From Thermobifida alba (GTDB lineage Bacteria; Actinomycetota; Actinomycetes; Streptosporangiales; Streptosporangiaceae), in NCBI RefSeq assembly GCF_023208015.1, contig NZ_CP051627.1:4012422-4076421 (forward strand): a stretch of DNA of 64,000 nucleotides. The letters run 5' to 3'. The first letter of the stretch is position 1. Each line of letters starts with the position of its first letter. Made by a program: the position numbers and the translations under genes. Shown here piece by piece: positions 1 to 8,611 of the stretch. The notes under the pieces are model-generated. The model was given only the letters and a program-made list of their open reading frames with translations. It was not told where the DNA came from and did not search any database.

Positions 1-181
1 TGAGCCGGATCAGCGTTCCCTGCTCGACAAGCTGGGAGGTGAGTCGCTCCCACTCGGCGTCCGAGCCGTCGCACCAGACCACCTCGTCCGGCTGCGTCAG
101 CTCCGCGATCTCGCGCACCCAGTCGACCAACTCCTGATGGCTGGTCGGAGCCACGTTATTTCCGTGGACCGCAGTAGTCAC
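1..181 (-). CDS. pckG: Phosphoenolpyruvate carboxykinase (GTP), N-terminal part
   Basis: The first 60 residues of a GTP-dependent PEP carboxykinase run off the left edge of the window. The enzyme converts oxaloacetate plus GTP to PEP, CO2 and GDP in gluconeogenesis. The N-terminus reads like the family: a 'VDWV' helix, then '[14 protein letters not shown]', the conserved block near the start of PckG proteins. I chose GTG at 181 because GAGGAGGA lies just upstream (187-194) and no better start is in frame. The catalytic region is outside the window. Three GntR-like sites lie 60-110 nt upstream, so carbon-source control is plausible. Confidence 0.85.
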   Translation of the reverse strand, partial: MTTAVHGNNVAPTSHQELVDWVREIAELTQPDEVVWCDGSDAEWERLTSQLVEQGTLIRL

Positions 182-241
182 GATTCCTCCTCCTCAGGGG
201 TTGGTCCAAATGATGGACGACAAACCCTTATTCCGACCAGT

Positions 242-289
242 TGGCATAGACCTTGGACTAGACCTCTGCCGCGCTTCTGGACTAGACCA
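242..289 (-). promoter_or_regulatory. Three tandem DasR/GntR-like operator sites upstream of pckG
   Basis: Read on the minus strand, three 12-mers follow each other: TGGTCTAGTCCA (289-278), AGGTCTAGTCCA (265-254) and AGGTCTATGCCA (253-242). The first differs by one base from the TGGTCTAGACCA core of DasR-type (GntR/HutC) sites of streptomycetes. Their spacing is 24 and 12 bp, so they may lie on one helix face. They sit in the pckG 5' region. In the rest of the 182-605 stretch I see no gene. Confidence 0.5.
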
Positions 290-605
290 TTCGGAGGGTG
301 GGGCAATGGGTTCCCCGGCCTGTTCCGTACTCCTGGCCGTGCGTCTTTCCTCTAGTAACTGCCCACGTCACAGGGGTTGCACGTGGAATTCTGAGATATG
401 AATCACAATATTGGGGAATGCTGGAGGAGTTCCCGCAGTCTGCTTTTTCGAGGATAAAGCCAGGGAATTCCTGGGCGCCGTGCGGGGACGCCCTGCAAAG
501 AAGCCTAGTCGACCCGTCCGAAAGCCGCTCACCGGGGGTGGGGAAAACTCTCGGCGATCATTCCTGTGTTTTCCGTGGCGGTTTCCCGGAGGGGCGGCGC
601 ACACC

Positions 606-642
606 GCGGGGCGGCCGACCCCACGGGAGTCGGCCGCCCCGC
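606..642 (-). terminator. Hairpin terminator of the PHB depolymerase gene
   Basis: A 14-bp GC-rich perfect stem (606-619 with 629-642) and a 9-nt loop lie 20 nt after the stop codon of the minus-strand esterase. No T-run follows, as is common in actinomycetes. Confidence 0.7.
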
Positions 643-661
643 CCGCGTACCGGTGCGCGGC

Positions 662-1909
662 TCAACAGCCGGTCACGCGTTCCCAGTGGCCGGGAGAGGT
701 CTCCTGCACCGAGGAGGTGACGTAGATGTTCCACAGGCCCAGCAGGTCGTCGCCGCCCACGCTGTAGGCGGAGCCGTAGCTGACGTAGGCGCGGCCCTCC
801 GCCACGTGCTGGTAGTTGTTCGAGGTGACGCACTCACCCGCGGGCGGCGGAGTGGTCGGCGACGGGCTTGCCGTCGGGGTGGCGGTCGGCGACGGGGAGG
901 GGTGCGGCGGCTCGTCCAGGCCCCAGAACTGGATCGTGTGGTACGTGGAGCAGATCGTGTCGAGGAAGTAGGCGCCGGCGGTGCCGCACTGCCCCTCGCC
1001 GGTCCCCGGGTCCACCGGGGTGCCGTGCCCCATGCCGGAGACCAGGTAGCGCGCCACCGCGTCCACGCCGGAGTCGGTCCGGTAGAACTCGACGGTGGTG
1101 TTCGAACCGAGCGACGCGGTCTCCGTCGGGGTCTGGCCCAGGCCCCACACGTTGGTCCACTGGTCGCGGGACTCCCGCGCGTTGACGGAGGTCACCACGT
1201 AGTCCGTGGTGCCGTGCCAGATCGCCACCCGCGGCCACGGCCCGGTCCAGCCCGGGTTCTTGGCCCGCACCAGGTCGCCCCACTGCTCGGGGGTGCGGTC
1301 CCGGCCGGGGTTCATGCACATCGAGGCGTCGAGCAGGCTGGTGGCGCAGCCGGTGGGCAGTCCGGCGACGATGCTGCCCGCGGCGAACACGTCCGGGTAG
1401 GCCGACAGCATCTCCGAGGCCATCGCGCCGCCCGCGGACAGGCCGGAGACGTAGACGCGGTCCTCGTCCAGGCCGTAGGTCCGGACCGCGTGGTCGACCA
1501 TGTTCCGGATGGACAGCGCCTCCCCCGAGCCGCGGGCCGTGTCGCTGCTCTGGAACCAGTGGAAGCAGGCGGAGCCGTGGTTGGCCCGCTTCTGCTCCGC
1601 GTAGACCAGGGCCAGGCCGAGGCTGTCGGCGTAGGACGCCCAGCCCGCGTGCCGGTGGTAGGTCGCGGCGTCCTGGGAGCAGCCGTGCAGCAGCACCACC
1701 AGCGGCGCGTCGTCGGGGAGCGTGGCGGGAACGTAGACGTACATGTTCAGGTTGCCCGGGTTGGAGCCGAACGCGGACACCTGGGTCAGCGTCGCGGCCT
1801 CCGCGCGGGGGGCCAGCGCGGCGGCGCCGATCACCGCCGCGCACAGTCCGAGTACGGCGGTCAGCGCCGCCAGTACCCGGGCGGGTATCCGTCGGGTCAG
1901 GTGCAGCAT
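662..1909 (-). CDS. Secreted PHB depolymerase-family esterase
   Basis: A 415-residue exported serine hydrolase of the PHB depolymerase/LpqC (CE1-like) family. Residues 1-38 form a signal peptide ending in an AEA cleavage site. The oxyanion segment HGCSQ is at 75-79, the nucleophile in GLSAGG (Ser158), a GTTDY aspartate follows and the histidine is in GMGHG. A Pro/Ser/Thr linker (about 325-355) joins a roughly 58-residue C-terminal domain rich in Tyr, Trp and paired Cys, perhaps for substrate binding. ATG at 1909 is preceded by GGAGG. It is divergent from 3-hydroxybutyrate dehydrogenase, which supports a role in PHB hydrolysis; acetylxylan or feruloyl esterase activity is the alternative. Confidence 0.8.
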   Translation of the reverse strand: MLHLTRRIPARVLAALTAVLGLCAAVIGAAALAPRAEAATLTQVSAFGSNPGNLNMYVYVPATLPDDAPLVVLLHGCSQDAATYHRHAGWASYADSLGLALVYAEQKRANHGSACFHWFQSSDTARGSGEALSIRNMVDHAVRTYGLDEDRVYVSGLSAGGAMASEMLSAYPDVFAAGSIVAGLPTGCATSLLDASMCMNPGRDRTPEQWGDLVRAKNPGWTGPWPRVAIWHGTTDYVVTSVNARESRDQWTNVWGLGQTPTETASLGSNTTVEFYRTDSGVDAVARYLVSGMGHGTPVDPGTGEGQCGTAGAYFLDTICSTYHTIQFWGLDEPPHPSPSPTATPTASPSPTTPPPAGECVTSNNYQHVAEGRAYVSYGSAYSVGGDDLLGLWNIYVTSSVQETSPGHWERVTGC

Positions 1910-2038
1910 GGTGCCTCCGGTCGAGAGACCCTGTGGGGAAACGGGTTCGGCCGAACACCGGTGCTCGAAGACTACGAGTGATGTGATCTGCATAACATGT
2001 GCTCGGAGTGGTGATCCGCGGGACGCGACGCGTGGGAA

Positions 2039-2099
2039 AACCACACAGCGGTGGGCCACATGGCGGGGAACCACACAGAAAAGCTCTTTCCTGTGGTGG
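2039..2099. promoter_or_regulatory. Repeated CCACACAG operator-like motif between the PHB genes
   Basis: AACCACACAG occurs twice (2039-2048, 2069-2078) and CTGTGGTGG follows in inverted orientation (2091-2099). The second and third together make a 29-bp dyad. It lies in the intergenic space shared by the divergent depolymerase and dehydrogenase genes, so one regulator could control both. The GAF/PucR protein encoded next door is the obvious candidate. Confidence 0.45.
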
Positions 2100-2144
2100 T
2101 CGGCCATATCAGCGACCAGCCTCGGGAAACCTAGATTGAGGCCC

Positions 2145-2963
2145 ATGACGACGCATGACATCCGTTCCGACACGGCCGCGCCCCCCGGCGCCCCCGCCGC
2201 GGCCGGGACGTCCGTTGACGTGGACCTCACGGGCAGGACCGCCCTGGTGACCGGAGCGGCGAGCGGGATCGGCCGGGCCTGCGCCGTCCGCCTGTCCGCC
2301 GCCGGCGCCACCGTCCGCCTCGCCGACCTCGACCGGGCCGCACTGGACGAGCTGGCCGAACGCGGCGTGGGCGAACCCTGCCCCGTGGACCTGACCGACC
2401 TGGACGCGGCCGAGGACGTGGCGCGCGGCGTCGACATCGTGGTCAACAACGCCGGGGTGCAGACGGTCAGCCCCGTCCAGGACTTCCCCCCGGAGCGCTT
2501 CTCCCTGATCCTGAGACTCATGCTGGAGTCGCCGTTCCGGATCGTGCGGGCCGCGCTGCCGCACATGTACGCCGGCGGCTGGGGCCGGATCGTCAACATC
2601 TCCTCCGTGCACGGGCTGCGGGCCTCCGCCTACAAGTCCGCCTACGTGGCCGCCAAACACGGCCTGGAGGGCTTCTCCAAGGTCGTCGCACTGGAAGGAG
2701 CCCCGCACGGGGTCACCTCCAACTGCGTCAACCCCGGGTACGTGCGCACCCCCCTGGTGGAGAAGCAGATCGCCGACCAGTCCCGCGCCCACGGCGTGCC
2801 CGCCGAGGAGGTCGTGGAGAAGGTGCTGCTGGCCCGCAGCCCGATCAAGCGGCTCATCGAACCCGCGGAGGTCGCCGAGATGGTGGCCTACCTGTGCTGT
2901 CCCGAGGCGTCCTTCGTCAACGGCGCCTCCCTGACCGTCGACGGAGCATGGAGCGCGAGCTGA
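2145..2963 (+). CDS. bdhA: 3-hydroxybutyrate dehydrogenase (SDR family)
   Basis: A 272-residue short-chain dehydrogenase predicted to oxidise (R)-3-hydroxybutyrate to acetoacetate with NAD+. After a 25-residue Ala/Pro-rich extension come the nucleotide-binding TGAASGIG, the NNAG motif, the catalytic Ser (NISSVHG) and Tyr-x3-Lys (YVAAKHG). The segment VNPGYVRTPLV plus the 'EKQI' helix is typical of 3-hydroxybutyrate dehydrogenases rather than of general SDRs. ATG at 2145 is the first start that keeps the whole fold. Its 3' end overlaps the following regulator gene by 16 nt, so the two are co-transcribed and probably translationally coupled. Confidence 0.85.
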   Translation: MTTHDIRSDTAAPPGAPAAAGTSVDVDLTGRTALVTGAASGIGRACAVRLSAAGATVRLADLDRAALDELAERGVGEPCPVDLTDLDAAEDVARGVDIVVNNAGVQTVSPVQDFPPERFSLILRLMLESPFRIVRAALPHMYAGGWGRIVNISSVHGLRASAYKSAYVAAKHGLEGFSKVVALEGAPHGVTSNCVNPGYVRTPLVEKQIADQSRAHGVPAEEVVEKVLLARSPIKRLIEPAEVAEMVAYLCCPEASFVNGASLTVDGAWSAS

Positions 2964-4891
2964 ACGACACCGACGTCCCCCCGGAGGACGACCCCTGGGC
3001 CGCCCAGGCCCAGTCGGTCTTCCTGGAGTTGCTGCTGCGCGACGCCCCCTCGGTCGAGTACGAGCGGCCCCTGCTGGAGGCCCGCGCCCGCGGCGACGAC
3101 GCCGAACTCCTGGCCCGGCTGGAACGCGCCAAACTGCTGGCGCTGCGGGTCCGCACCGTGCTGCGCGACCTGCAGCGCCGCGAGTCCGAACTGACCGCCC
3201 TGTTCGAGACCGCCAACGACCTGACCGGCATGCGCAGCCTCGACCAGATGCTGCGCGCCATCGTGGACCGCGCCCGCAACCTGCTCAACACCGACGTCGC
3301 CTACCTGACGCTCAGCGACCCGGAACGCGGCGACACCTACATGCGGGTGACGTCCGGGTCGGTGTCGGCCCGCTTCCAGCGGCTGCGGCTGGGGCACGGC
3401 GAGGGCCTGGGCGGGCTGGTCGCCCAGACCTCCCTGCCCTACGTCACCGCCAACTACTTCGCCGACTCCCGCTTCCAGCACACCGAGCAGATCGACTCGG
3501 GCGTGCGCGAGGAGGGGCTCGTCGCGATCCTCGGCGTGCCCCTCCAGCTCAACGGCCAGGTCATCGGCGTGCTGTTCGCCGCGAACCGGCGGGAACGGCC
3601 GTTCTCCCACGCCGAGGTGGCGCTGCTCAGCTCCCTGGCCACCCACGCGGCCATCGCGATCGACAACGCCAACCTGATCGACGACACCCGCCGGGCGCTG
3701 GCCGAACTGAACACCGTCAACCAGCGGCTGCAGGAGCACACCGCGTCGGTGGAGCGCGCCGCGGAGGCCCACGACCGGCTCACCGACCTGGTGCTGCGCG
3801 GCGGCGGCATCGAGGACGTGGCCGCCGCCGTCGGCGACGTCCTCGGCGGCCGGGTGCGTATCCACGACCTCAACTCCACGGGCACGCCCCCGGGCTGCGA
3901 GGACCCGGAGACGGCCGAGGCGGTGCGCACCGCCCTGCACAGCGGCCGCACCGCCCGGGTCGGCGACACGTGGGTGGCCGCCGCTGCCGCGGGCAGTGAA
4001 CTGCTCGGCACCCTCGAACTGCGCGGCGTGGAACTGGACACCACCGGCCAGCGCATCCTGGAACGCGCCGCCGTGGTCACCGCGCTGCTGCTGCTGATCC
4101 GCCGCTCCGCCACCGAGGCCGAGCACCGGGTGCGCGGCGACCTGCTCGACGAACTGCTGGACACCCCCGGCCGCGACCCCGAGTCGCTGCGGCAGCGCGC
4201 CGCCCGCCTCGGCGCGGACCTCGACGTCCCGCACGTGGTCGCGGTCGCCGAGTCGCCGGGCGCCGACCCGGGACGGCTGCGGTTGGCCGCCATGCACATC
4301 GCCGAGGTCGCCGGCGGACTCGCCGGAACCCGCGGCGGCCGGGTCGTGCTGGTGCTGCCCGGCACCGAACCCACCCCGGTCGGCCGCCGCATCGCCGCGG
4401 ACCTGACGACGGCCGCCAACGGCGCGGTGACCGTGGGGGTCGCCGGACCGGCCGAGACGCTGCCCGGGTTCCGCTCCGCCTTCACCGAGGCGCTGCGCTG
4501 CCTGCAGACCCTGCGGGCGCTGGGCCGCGACGGCGAGGTCGCCGCCCCCGGCGACCTGGGCTTCCTCGGTCTGCTGCTCGGTGACGACCGCGACGTCGAC
4601 GGCTTCGTCACCGCGACCCTGGGGCCGCTGCTGGAGTACGACGCCAAACGGAAGACGGTGCTGGTGGAGACGCTGCGCGCGTACTTCGCGGCGGGCGGCA
4701 ACCTGTCGCGCGCCAAGGACGCGCTGCACGTCCACGTCAACACCGTCTCCCAGCGGCTGGAGCGGATCTCCCAGCTCATCGGCGCGGACTGGCAGGAACC
4801 CGGCCGCGCCCTGGAGATCCAGCTGGCGCTACGCCTGCACGGTCTGCTGGACGGCGGCGTGGACCTGGGCGGCGACCGTGGCGGCGGTTGA
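2948..4891 (+). CDS. GAF-domain PucR/CdaR-type transcriptional regulator
   Basis: A 647-residue cytoplasmic regulator. A predicted helical segment (about 35-75) precedes a GAF domain (about 80-245, with GHGEGLGG and the GVPL block), a CdaR-like middle part and a C-terminal PucR helix-turn-helix (about 575-630: 'YFAAGGNLSRAKDAL', 'HVHVNTVSQRLERI'). GAF domains bind small ligands; here the ligand is unknown, though a PHB breakdown product would fit the location. The start at 2948 lies inside the dehydrogenase gene. The last 63 nt overlap the convergent hydrolase gene. Confidence 0.8.
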   Translation: MERELNDTDVPPEDDPWAAQAQSVFLELLLRDAPSVEYERPLLEARARGDDAELLARLERAKLLALRVRTVLRDLQRRESELTALFETANDLTGMRSLDQMLRAIVDRARNLLNTDVAYLTLSDPERGDTYMRVTSGSVSARFQRLRLGHGEGLGGLVAQTSLPYVTANYFADSRFQHTEQIDSGVREEGLVAILGVPLQLNGQVIGVLFAANRRERPFSHAEVALLSSLATHAAIAIDNANLIDDTRRALAELNTVNQRLQEHTASVERAAEAHDRLTDLVLRGGGIEDVAAAVGDVLGGRVRIHDLNSTGTPPGCEDPETAEAVRTALHSGRTARVGDTWVAAAAAGSELLGTLELRGVELDTTGQRILERAAVVTALLLLIRRSATEAEHRVRGDLLDELLDTPGRDPESLRQRAARLGADLDVPHVVAVAESPGADPGRLRLAAMHIAEVAGGLAGTRGGRVVLVLPGTEPTPVGRRIAADLTTAANGAVTVGVAGPAETLPGFRSAFTEALRCLQTLRALGRDGEVAAPGDLGFLGLLLGDDRDVDGFVTATLGPLLEYDAKRKTVLVETLRAYFAAGGNLSRAKDALHVHVNTVSQRLERISQLIGADWQEPGRALEIQLALRLHGLLDGGVDLGGDRGGG

Positions 4892-5698
4892 CGAGAACAG
4901 CGGGGTGTAGTGGTTGTCCTCGGGCAGCGCCACCAGGTGCACCCCGCTGCCGTCCAGGGCGGCGAGCCGCTCCGGGGTGTAGAGGCCGGGGCGCTCGTCC
5001 ATGAGCCCGCGGTCCGTCCACATCAGCCACGCCGGGCACGGCAGCGCCCGGATCGCCCCCAGCGTCTCCGGGTCCTCCAGCACCTGGGCGCCGTCGGCGC
5101 GCACCGCCTCGGCCACGCAGCTCGACCGCATCTCGGGCGGCTCCCCCACCAGGTCGCGCTGCACGTAGTCGTCGGCCCACGTGTTCCACCGGCCCGCGAA
5201 CGCCGGATGCCGCTGCCAGAAGGCGCGGTAGTCGTCCCGGTCGGCGAACGTCATGGACAGCCGGGCCATCGCCGGTCCGATCACCGCCTCGATGTCGGTG
5301 CCGGGCGGGGCGGGCAGCCCGAACCCGCCGTCGACGAGCACCACGCCCGCCACCCGGTCGGGGTGGCACACCGCGGCCAGGCAGGCCACGAACGCGCCCA
5401 TGGAGTGCCCCACCACGACGGTGCGGTCCACCCCCGCCGCGTCCAGCACCGCCACCAGGTCGGCGACGTGCGCGCCCAGCCCGTAGGGGCCGGGAAGGTG
5501 CGCGCTGCGGGCCCGGCCCCGCAGGTCCGGGGCGAGCAGCGCCAGACCGTCGGGCAGTTCGGCGGCGACCCTCGCGAACGAGTGCCCGTTGGCGGTGATG
5601 CCGTGCAGGGCCAGCACGGGCAGCGCGTCGGCGGCCCCCCAGCGGGTGACGGTGAGCGCGCCGCCCGCCACGGCCACGGAGAATTCGGTTCCGGTCAC
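4829..5698 (-). CDS. Alpha/beta hydrolase
   Basis: A 289-residue cytosolic alpha/beta hydrolase without signal peptide. LALHG near residue 30 supplies the oxyanion loop, GHSMGA (about 100) the nucleophile Ser, and EDNHYTP near the C-terminus the catalytic His. The substrate cannot be read from the sequence; relatives act on esters, epoxides or C-C bonds. GTG at 5698 has AGGAG about 6 nt upstream. It lies downstream of the liv operon on the same strand, but a hairpin lies between, so any link with the transporter is weak. The 3' end overlaps the PucR gene tail to tail. Confidence 0.75.
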   Translation of the reverse strand: MTGTEFSVAVAGGALTVTRWGAADALPVLALHGITANGHSFARVAAELPDGLALLAPDLRGRARSAHLPGPYGLGAHVADLVAVLDAAGVDRTVVVGHSMGAFVACLAAVCHPDRVAGVVLVDGGFGLPAPPGTDIEAVIGPAMARLSMTFADRDDYRAFWQRHPAFAGRWNTWADDYVQRDLVGEPPEMRSSCVAEAVRADGAQVLEDPETLGAIRALPCPAWLMWTDRGLMDERPGLYTPERLAALDGSGVHLVALPEDNHYTPLFSSTAATVAAQVHAAVQQTVQA

Positions 5699-5741
5699 GA
5701 GAGGACTCCTCAACGGTTGACGGTCGCACAGCACAGGCCGG

Positions 5742-5778
5742 CCCCGGCCCTCCGCCCCCGGCAGGGGGAGGGCCCGGG
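5742..5778 (-). terminator. Imperfect GC-rich hairpin after livM
   Basis: A CCCTCCGCCCCC arm pairs with GGGGGAGGG across a 4-nt loop, with one bulge. It lies 60-100 nt beyond the livM stop and before the hydrolase start. Confidence 0.55.
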
Positions 5779-5841
5779 CACGGCGGCGGGTTCCGGCCCC
5801 GAACAGGTGAGGGAGCTGACGGAAGGAGCCGGAACCCGGTC

Positions 5842-6969
5842 TCAGGAGGCCGCGGCCGCGCGGCCGCGACCGCGCAGCGCGGCCCTGATCCGCCCCGGCA
5901 GGGCGGTCAGTCCGCCGGGGAAGAAGAACACCAGCAGCACGAAGAGCGTGCCGAGGATGAACAGCGGCTGGCTCAGCGGCGCGCGCACCACCGCGGGCAG
6001 GGTGTCGAACACGTCGGAGGCGGCCAGCTGCAGCAGCCGGTGGTCGACGTAGGTGTAGACGACCGCGCCCAGCAGCGGCCCCCACCGGGTGCCCGCACCG
6101 CCCAGGGACACCATGACCAGCAGGGTCAGCGTGAACTCGGCGGTGGTGATGGCCGGGGTGACACCGCCGGACACCAGCAGGTAGACCACGCCGCCCAGGG
6201 ACGCCAGGGCGCCCGCGACGGTGAACGCCGCCAGCTTGTACGGGTAGGGGTTGACGCCCAGCACCGACACCCGCTGCTCGTTGGCGCGGATGCCCTGCCA
6301 GACGCGGCCCACCGGGGTGGCGCCCAGCCACCACACCACGCCCACCGCCACGACCACGTACCCGACGGCCAGCCAGTACAGGTTGACGGTGTTGACCACG
6401 CCGATGAACGCGCCGGGCACCGTGTCCGGGTTGAGCGCCAGCCCCTCCTCGCCGCCGGTCATCCGTCCCGGGTCGCGGATCACCAGGATCGACCCGGCCT
6501 GCGCGAACGCCAGGGTCACCATGGCCAGCGCGATCCCGGACACGCGCAGCGAGATCGCGCCCAGCACCAGGGCCAGCGCGGTGCCGGAGACGACCGCGAT
6601 CAGCGCCGACCACAGCAGCGGCAGCTCCAGCGTCCACATCAGCAGCGCCGCCAGGTAGGCGCCCGCCGCGAAGTACAGGGCGTGCCCGAACGACAGCAGG
6701 CCCACCCGTCCGTACAGCAGGTCGTAGCTGGTGGCCAGTCCGCCGAACACCAGGCACGTGGCGAGCAGGTGCAGGGTGGAGGGACTGTTCAGGGTGCCCT
6801 CGAACAGTCCGGGCAGGGACAGCGTGGAGAACGGCAGGCTCAGCAGCAGCACCGCGACCACGGCCGGGGCCGCCCAGCCGGGGACGCGGCGCGTCCGCCG
6901 CACGTCCACGATCGGTTGCGCCGCCGCGGGCGCGGACGTCCGCGGCGCGTGCTCGGTGTCGACGTTCAT
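5842..6969 (-). CDS. livM: Branched-chain amino-acid-type ABC transporter permease LivM
   Basis: A 375-residue inner-membrane permease of the LivM family with about nine to ten hydrophobic segments. The family signatures 'GLLSFGHALYFAAGAY' and the EAA-like loop 'GIRANEQRVSVLGVNPYPYK' are present. A 35-residue charged cytoplasmic N-terminus precedes the first membrane segment. It forms the channel with LivH. Its start overlaps the livH stop by 4 nt (ATGA), so the pair is translationally coupled. The substrate could be amino acids, short-chain amides, urea-like or carboxylate compounds; the sequence does not decide. Confidence 0.88.
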   Translation of the reverse strand: MNVDTEHAPRTSAPAAAQPIVDVRRTRRVPGWAAPAVVAVLLLSLPFSTLSLPGLFEGTLNSPSTLHLLATCLVFGGLATSYDLLYGRVGLLSFGHALYFAAGAYLAALLMWTLELPLLWSALIAVVSGTALALVLGAISLRVSGIALAMVTLAFAQAGSILVIRDPGRMTGGEEGLALNPDTVPGAFIGVVNTVNLYWLAVGYVVVAVGVVWWLGATPVGRVWQGIRANEQRVSVLGVNPYPYKLAAFTVAGALASLGGVVYLLVSGGVTPAITTAEFTLTLLVMVSLGGAGTRWGPLLGAVVYTYVDHRLLQLAASDVFDTLPAVVRAPLSQPLFILGTLFVLLVFFFPGGLTALPGRIRAALRGRGRAAAAS

Positions 6970-7862
6970 GCCACCCTCCCGGCGGTCGCTCCGGCCAGCC
7001 CGCCCTGCCGTGTCAGCAGCACGGCGGCGAGCACGATGACCACGGCGATGTCGCCGAGCCCGGCGACGGTGTAGTAGTTGGCGAACTGCTGGACCATGCC
7101 GACCGCCACCGACGCGACCGCGCAGCCCACGGTGGACGTGGTGCCGCCGATCACGACCACGATGAACGCGAAGATCAGCAGCGAGGTGCCCTGGAACGGC
7201 GTGACCACGCCGAAGTAGAGGCCGCCGAGCGCGCCCGCGAGCGCCGCCGCCGCACCGCCGATCGCGAAGACCAGGGTGAAGGACCTGCGCACGTCGATGC
7301 CGAGCGCGGTGACCATGGCCCGGTCCTCCACGCCGGCGCGCACGATGAGGCCGTAGCGGGTGCGGGAGCCGAACAGCAGCAGGCCGGCGAGGACGAGTCC
7401 GGCGACCGCGATGAGCAGGAACCGGTCGGTGGGGATGGCCGCCCCCAGCAGGGACACGGTGCCGGAGACGAGCTCCGGACGCGGGAACGTCAGCGGGTCG
7501 GCGCCCCAGACCGCCTGGATCAGCGCGGGCACGGCCAGGCTGAGTCCCACCGTGACCAGGATCTGTTCGCGGTGCCGCCCGTACAGCGGACGGATCACCC
7601 CCAGCTCCACCAGGGTCGCGGCGAGGGTTCCGGCGGCGACGCCGAACGCCACCGACACCAGGAAGCCGAACCCGTCGGAGCCGGCGCCGGGCAGGTGGCC
7701 GCTGGCCCACCAGGTGGCGTAGGCGCCGATGGACAGGAACGCGCCGTGCGCGAAGTTCAGCACGTCCATCAGGCCGAAGATGAGGGACAGGCCCGAGGCG
7801 ATGAGGAAGTAGAGCGCGCCGAGACCCAGGCCGGTCACGACGAGCAGGACGACGGTACTCAT
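6966..7862 (-). CDS. livH: Branched-chain amino-acid-type ABC transporter permease LivH
   Basis: A 298-residue permease of the LivH family, with about eight membrane segments starting at residue 5. 'GLSLIFGLMDVLNFAHGAF' near residues 24-42 is the family hallmark. The cytoplasmic loop 'RYGLIVRAGVEDRAMVTALG' contacts the ATPases. The gene sits between livF and livM and overlaps both by 4 nt. Length is normal. Confidence 0.9.
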   Translation of the reverse strand: MSTVVLLVVTGLGLGALYFLIASGLSLIFGLMDVLNFAHGAFLSIGAYATWWASGHLPGAGSDGFGFLVSVAFGVAAGTLAATLVELGVIRPLYGRHREQILVTVGLSLAVPALIQAVWGADPLTFPRPELVSGTVSLLGAAIPTDRFLLIAVAGLVLAGLLLFGSRTRYGLIVRAGVEDRAMVTALGIDVRRSFTLVFAIGGAAAALAGALGGLYFGVVTPFQGTSLLIFAFIVVVIGGTTSTVGCAVASVAVGMVQQFANYYTVAGLGDIAVVIVLAAVLLTRQGGLAGATAGRVA

Positions 7863-8611
7863 GCGGTTCCTCCCTGCGGGTGGGTCGCGGGGGCGGAGGT
7901 CCGGGACACGCCGAGCAGCTCCCGGGTGCGTTCGGCGTCGTCCAGCAGGTCCAGGACCGCCCCGGTGTGCACGACCCGGCCGGCGTCCACGACGACGGCC
8001 TGGCCCGCGACCCGCCGCACCAGCGCCAGGTTCTGCTCCACCAGCAGCACCGGCACCTCCTCGGCGACGCGGGCGACCGCGTCGGCCACCTCCGCCACGA
8101 CGCGCGGCGCCAGGCCCTTGGTGGGTTCGTCCACGATGAGCAGCCGGTTCTCGTTGAGCAGCACCCGGCCGATGGCGAGCATCTGCTGCTGGCCGCCGGA
8201 GAGGGTCCCGGCGGGCTGCGCGGCCCGCTTGGCGAGCTCCGGGAACAGGTCGTGGACCAGTTCGTAGCGGGGCGTCTGGCCGCGCCGCTCCGCCAGCCGC
8301 AGGTTCTCGGCGACGGTGAGCCCCGCGAACACGCCCCGGTCCTCCGGCACGTAGCCGATGCCGAGGGAGGCGATGGCGTGCGTGGGGTCGGCGGTGATGT
8401 CGCGGCCCGCGAAGACGGTCCGGCCGGTGCGCGGCACCAGCCCCAGCACCGCCTTGACGGTGGTGGTCTTGCCGACGCCGTTGCGGCCGAGGAGCGACGT
8501 GACGCCGTGGTCGGCCACGGTGAACGACACGCCCTGGAGGATGTGCGAGCCCTCGATCCACACGTGCAGGTCGGCGACGTCCAGCAGCGGTGCGGCGGGC
8601 GCGGCGCTCAC
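7859..8611 (-). CDS. livF: ABC transporter ATP-binding protein LivF
   Basis: A 250-residue ATPase of the LivF family. Walker A is GRNGVGKTT (about 42-50), the Q-loop region 'GYVPEDRGVF' is typical of LivF, the signature is LSGGQQQ and Walker B is LLIVDEPTKGLAP. GTG at 8611 overlaps the livG stop (GTGA). It powers transport together with LivG, whose longer F-type loop differs. Confidence 0.92.
   Translation of the reverse strand: MSAAPAAPLLDVADLHVWIEGSHILQGVSFTVADHGVTSLLGRNGVGKTTTVKAVLGLVPRTGRTVFAGRDITADPTHAIASLGIGYVPEDRGVFAGLTVAENLRLAERRGQTPRYELVHDLFPELAKRAAQPAGTLSGGQQQMLAIGRVLLNENRLLIVDEPTKGLAPRVVAEVADAVARVAEEVPVLLVEQNLALVRRVAGQAVVVDAGRVVHTGAVLDLLDDAERTRELLGVSRTSAPATHPQGGTA

Noticed and set aside
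566-1981. Long plus-strand open frame opposite the PHB depolymerase
   Set aside because: Arg/Val/Gly-rich product without any motif; shadow of the real minus-strand gene caused by high GC.
2888-4735. 615-codon minus-strand frame opposite the GAF/PucR gene
   Set aside because: Gly/Val/Gln-rich low-complexity product; the opposite strand has clear domains.
4829-4891. Tail-to-tail overlap of the PucR and hydrolase genes as a sign of a wrong gene call
   Set aside because: Both ends carry normal family sequence, so a 63-nt convergent overlap is accepted as real.
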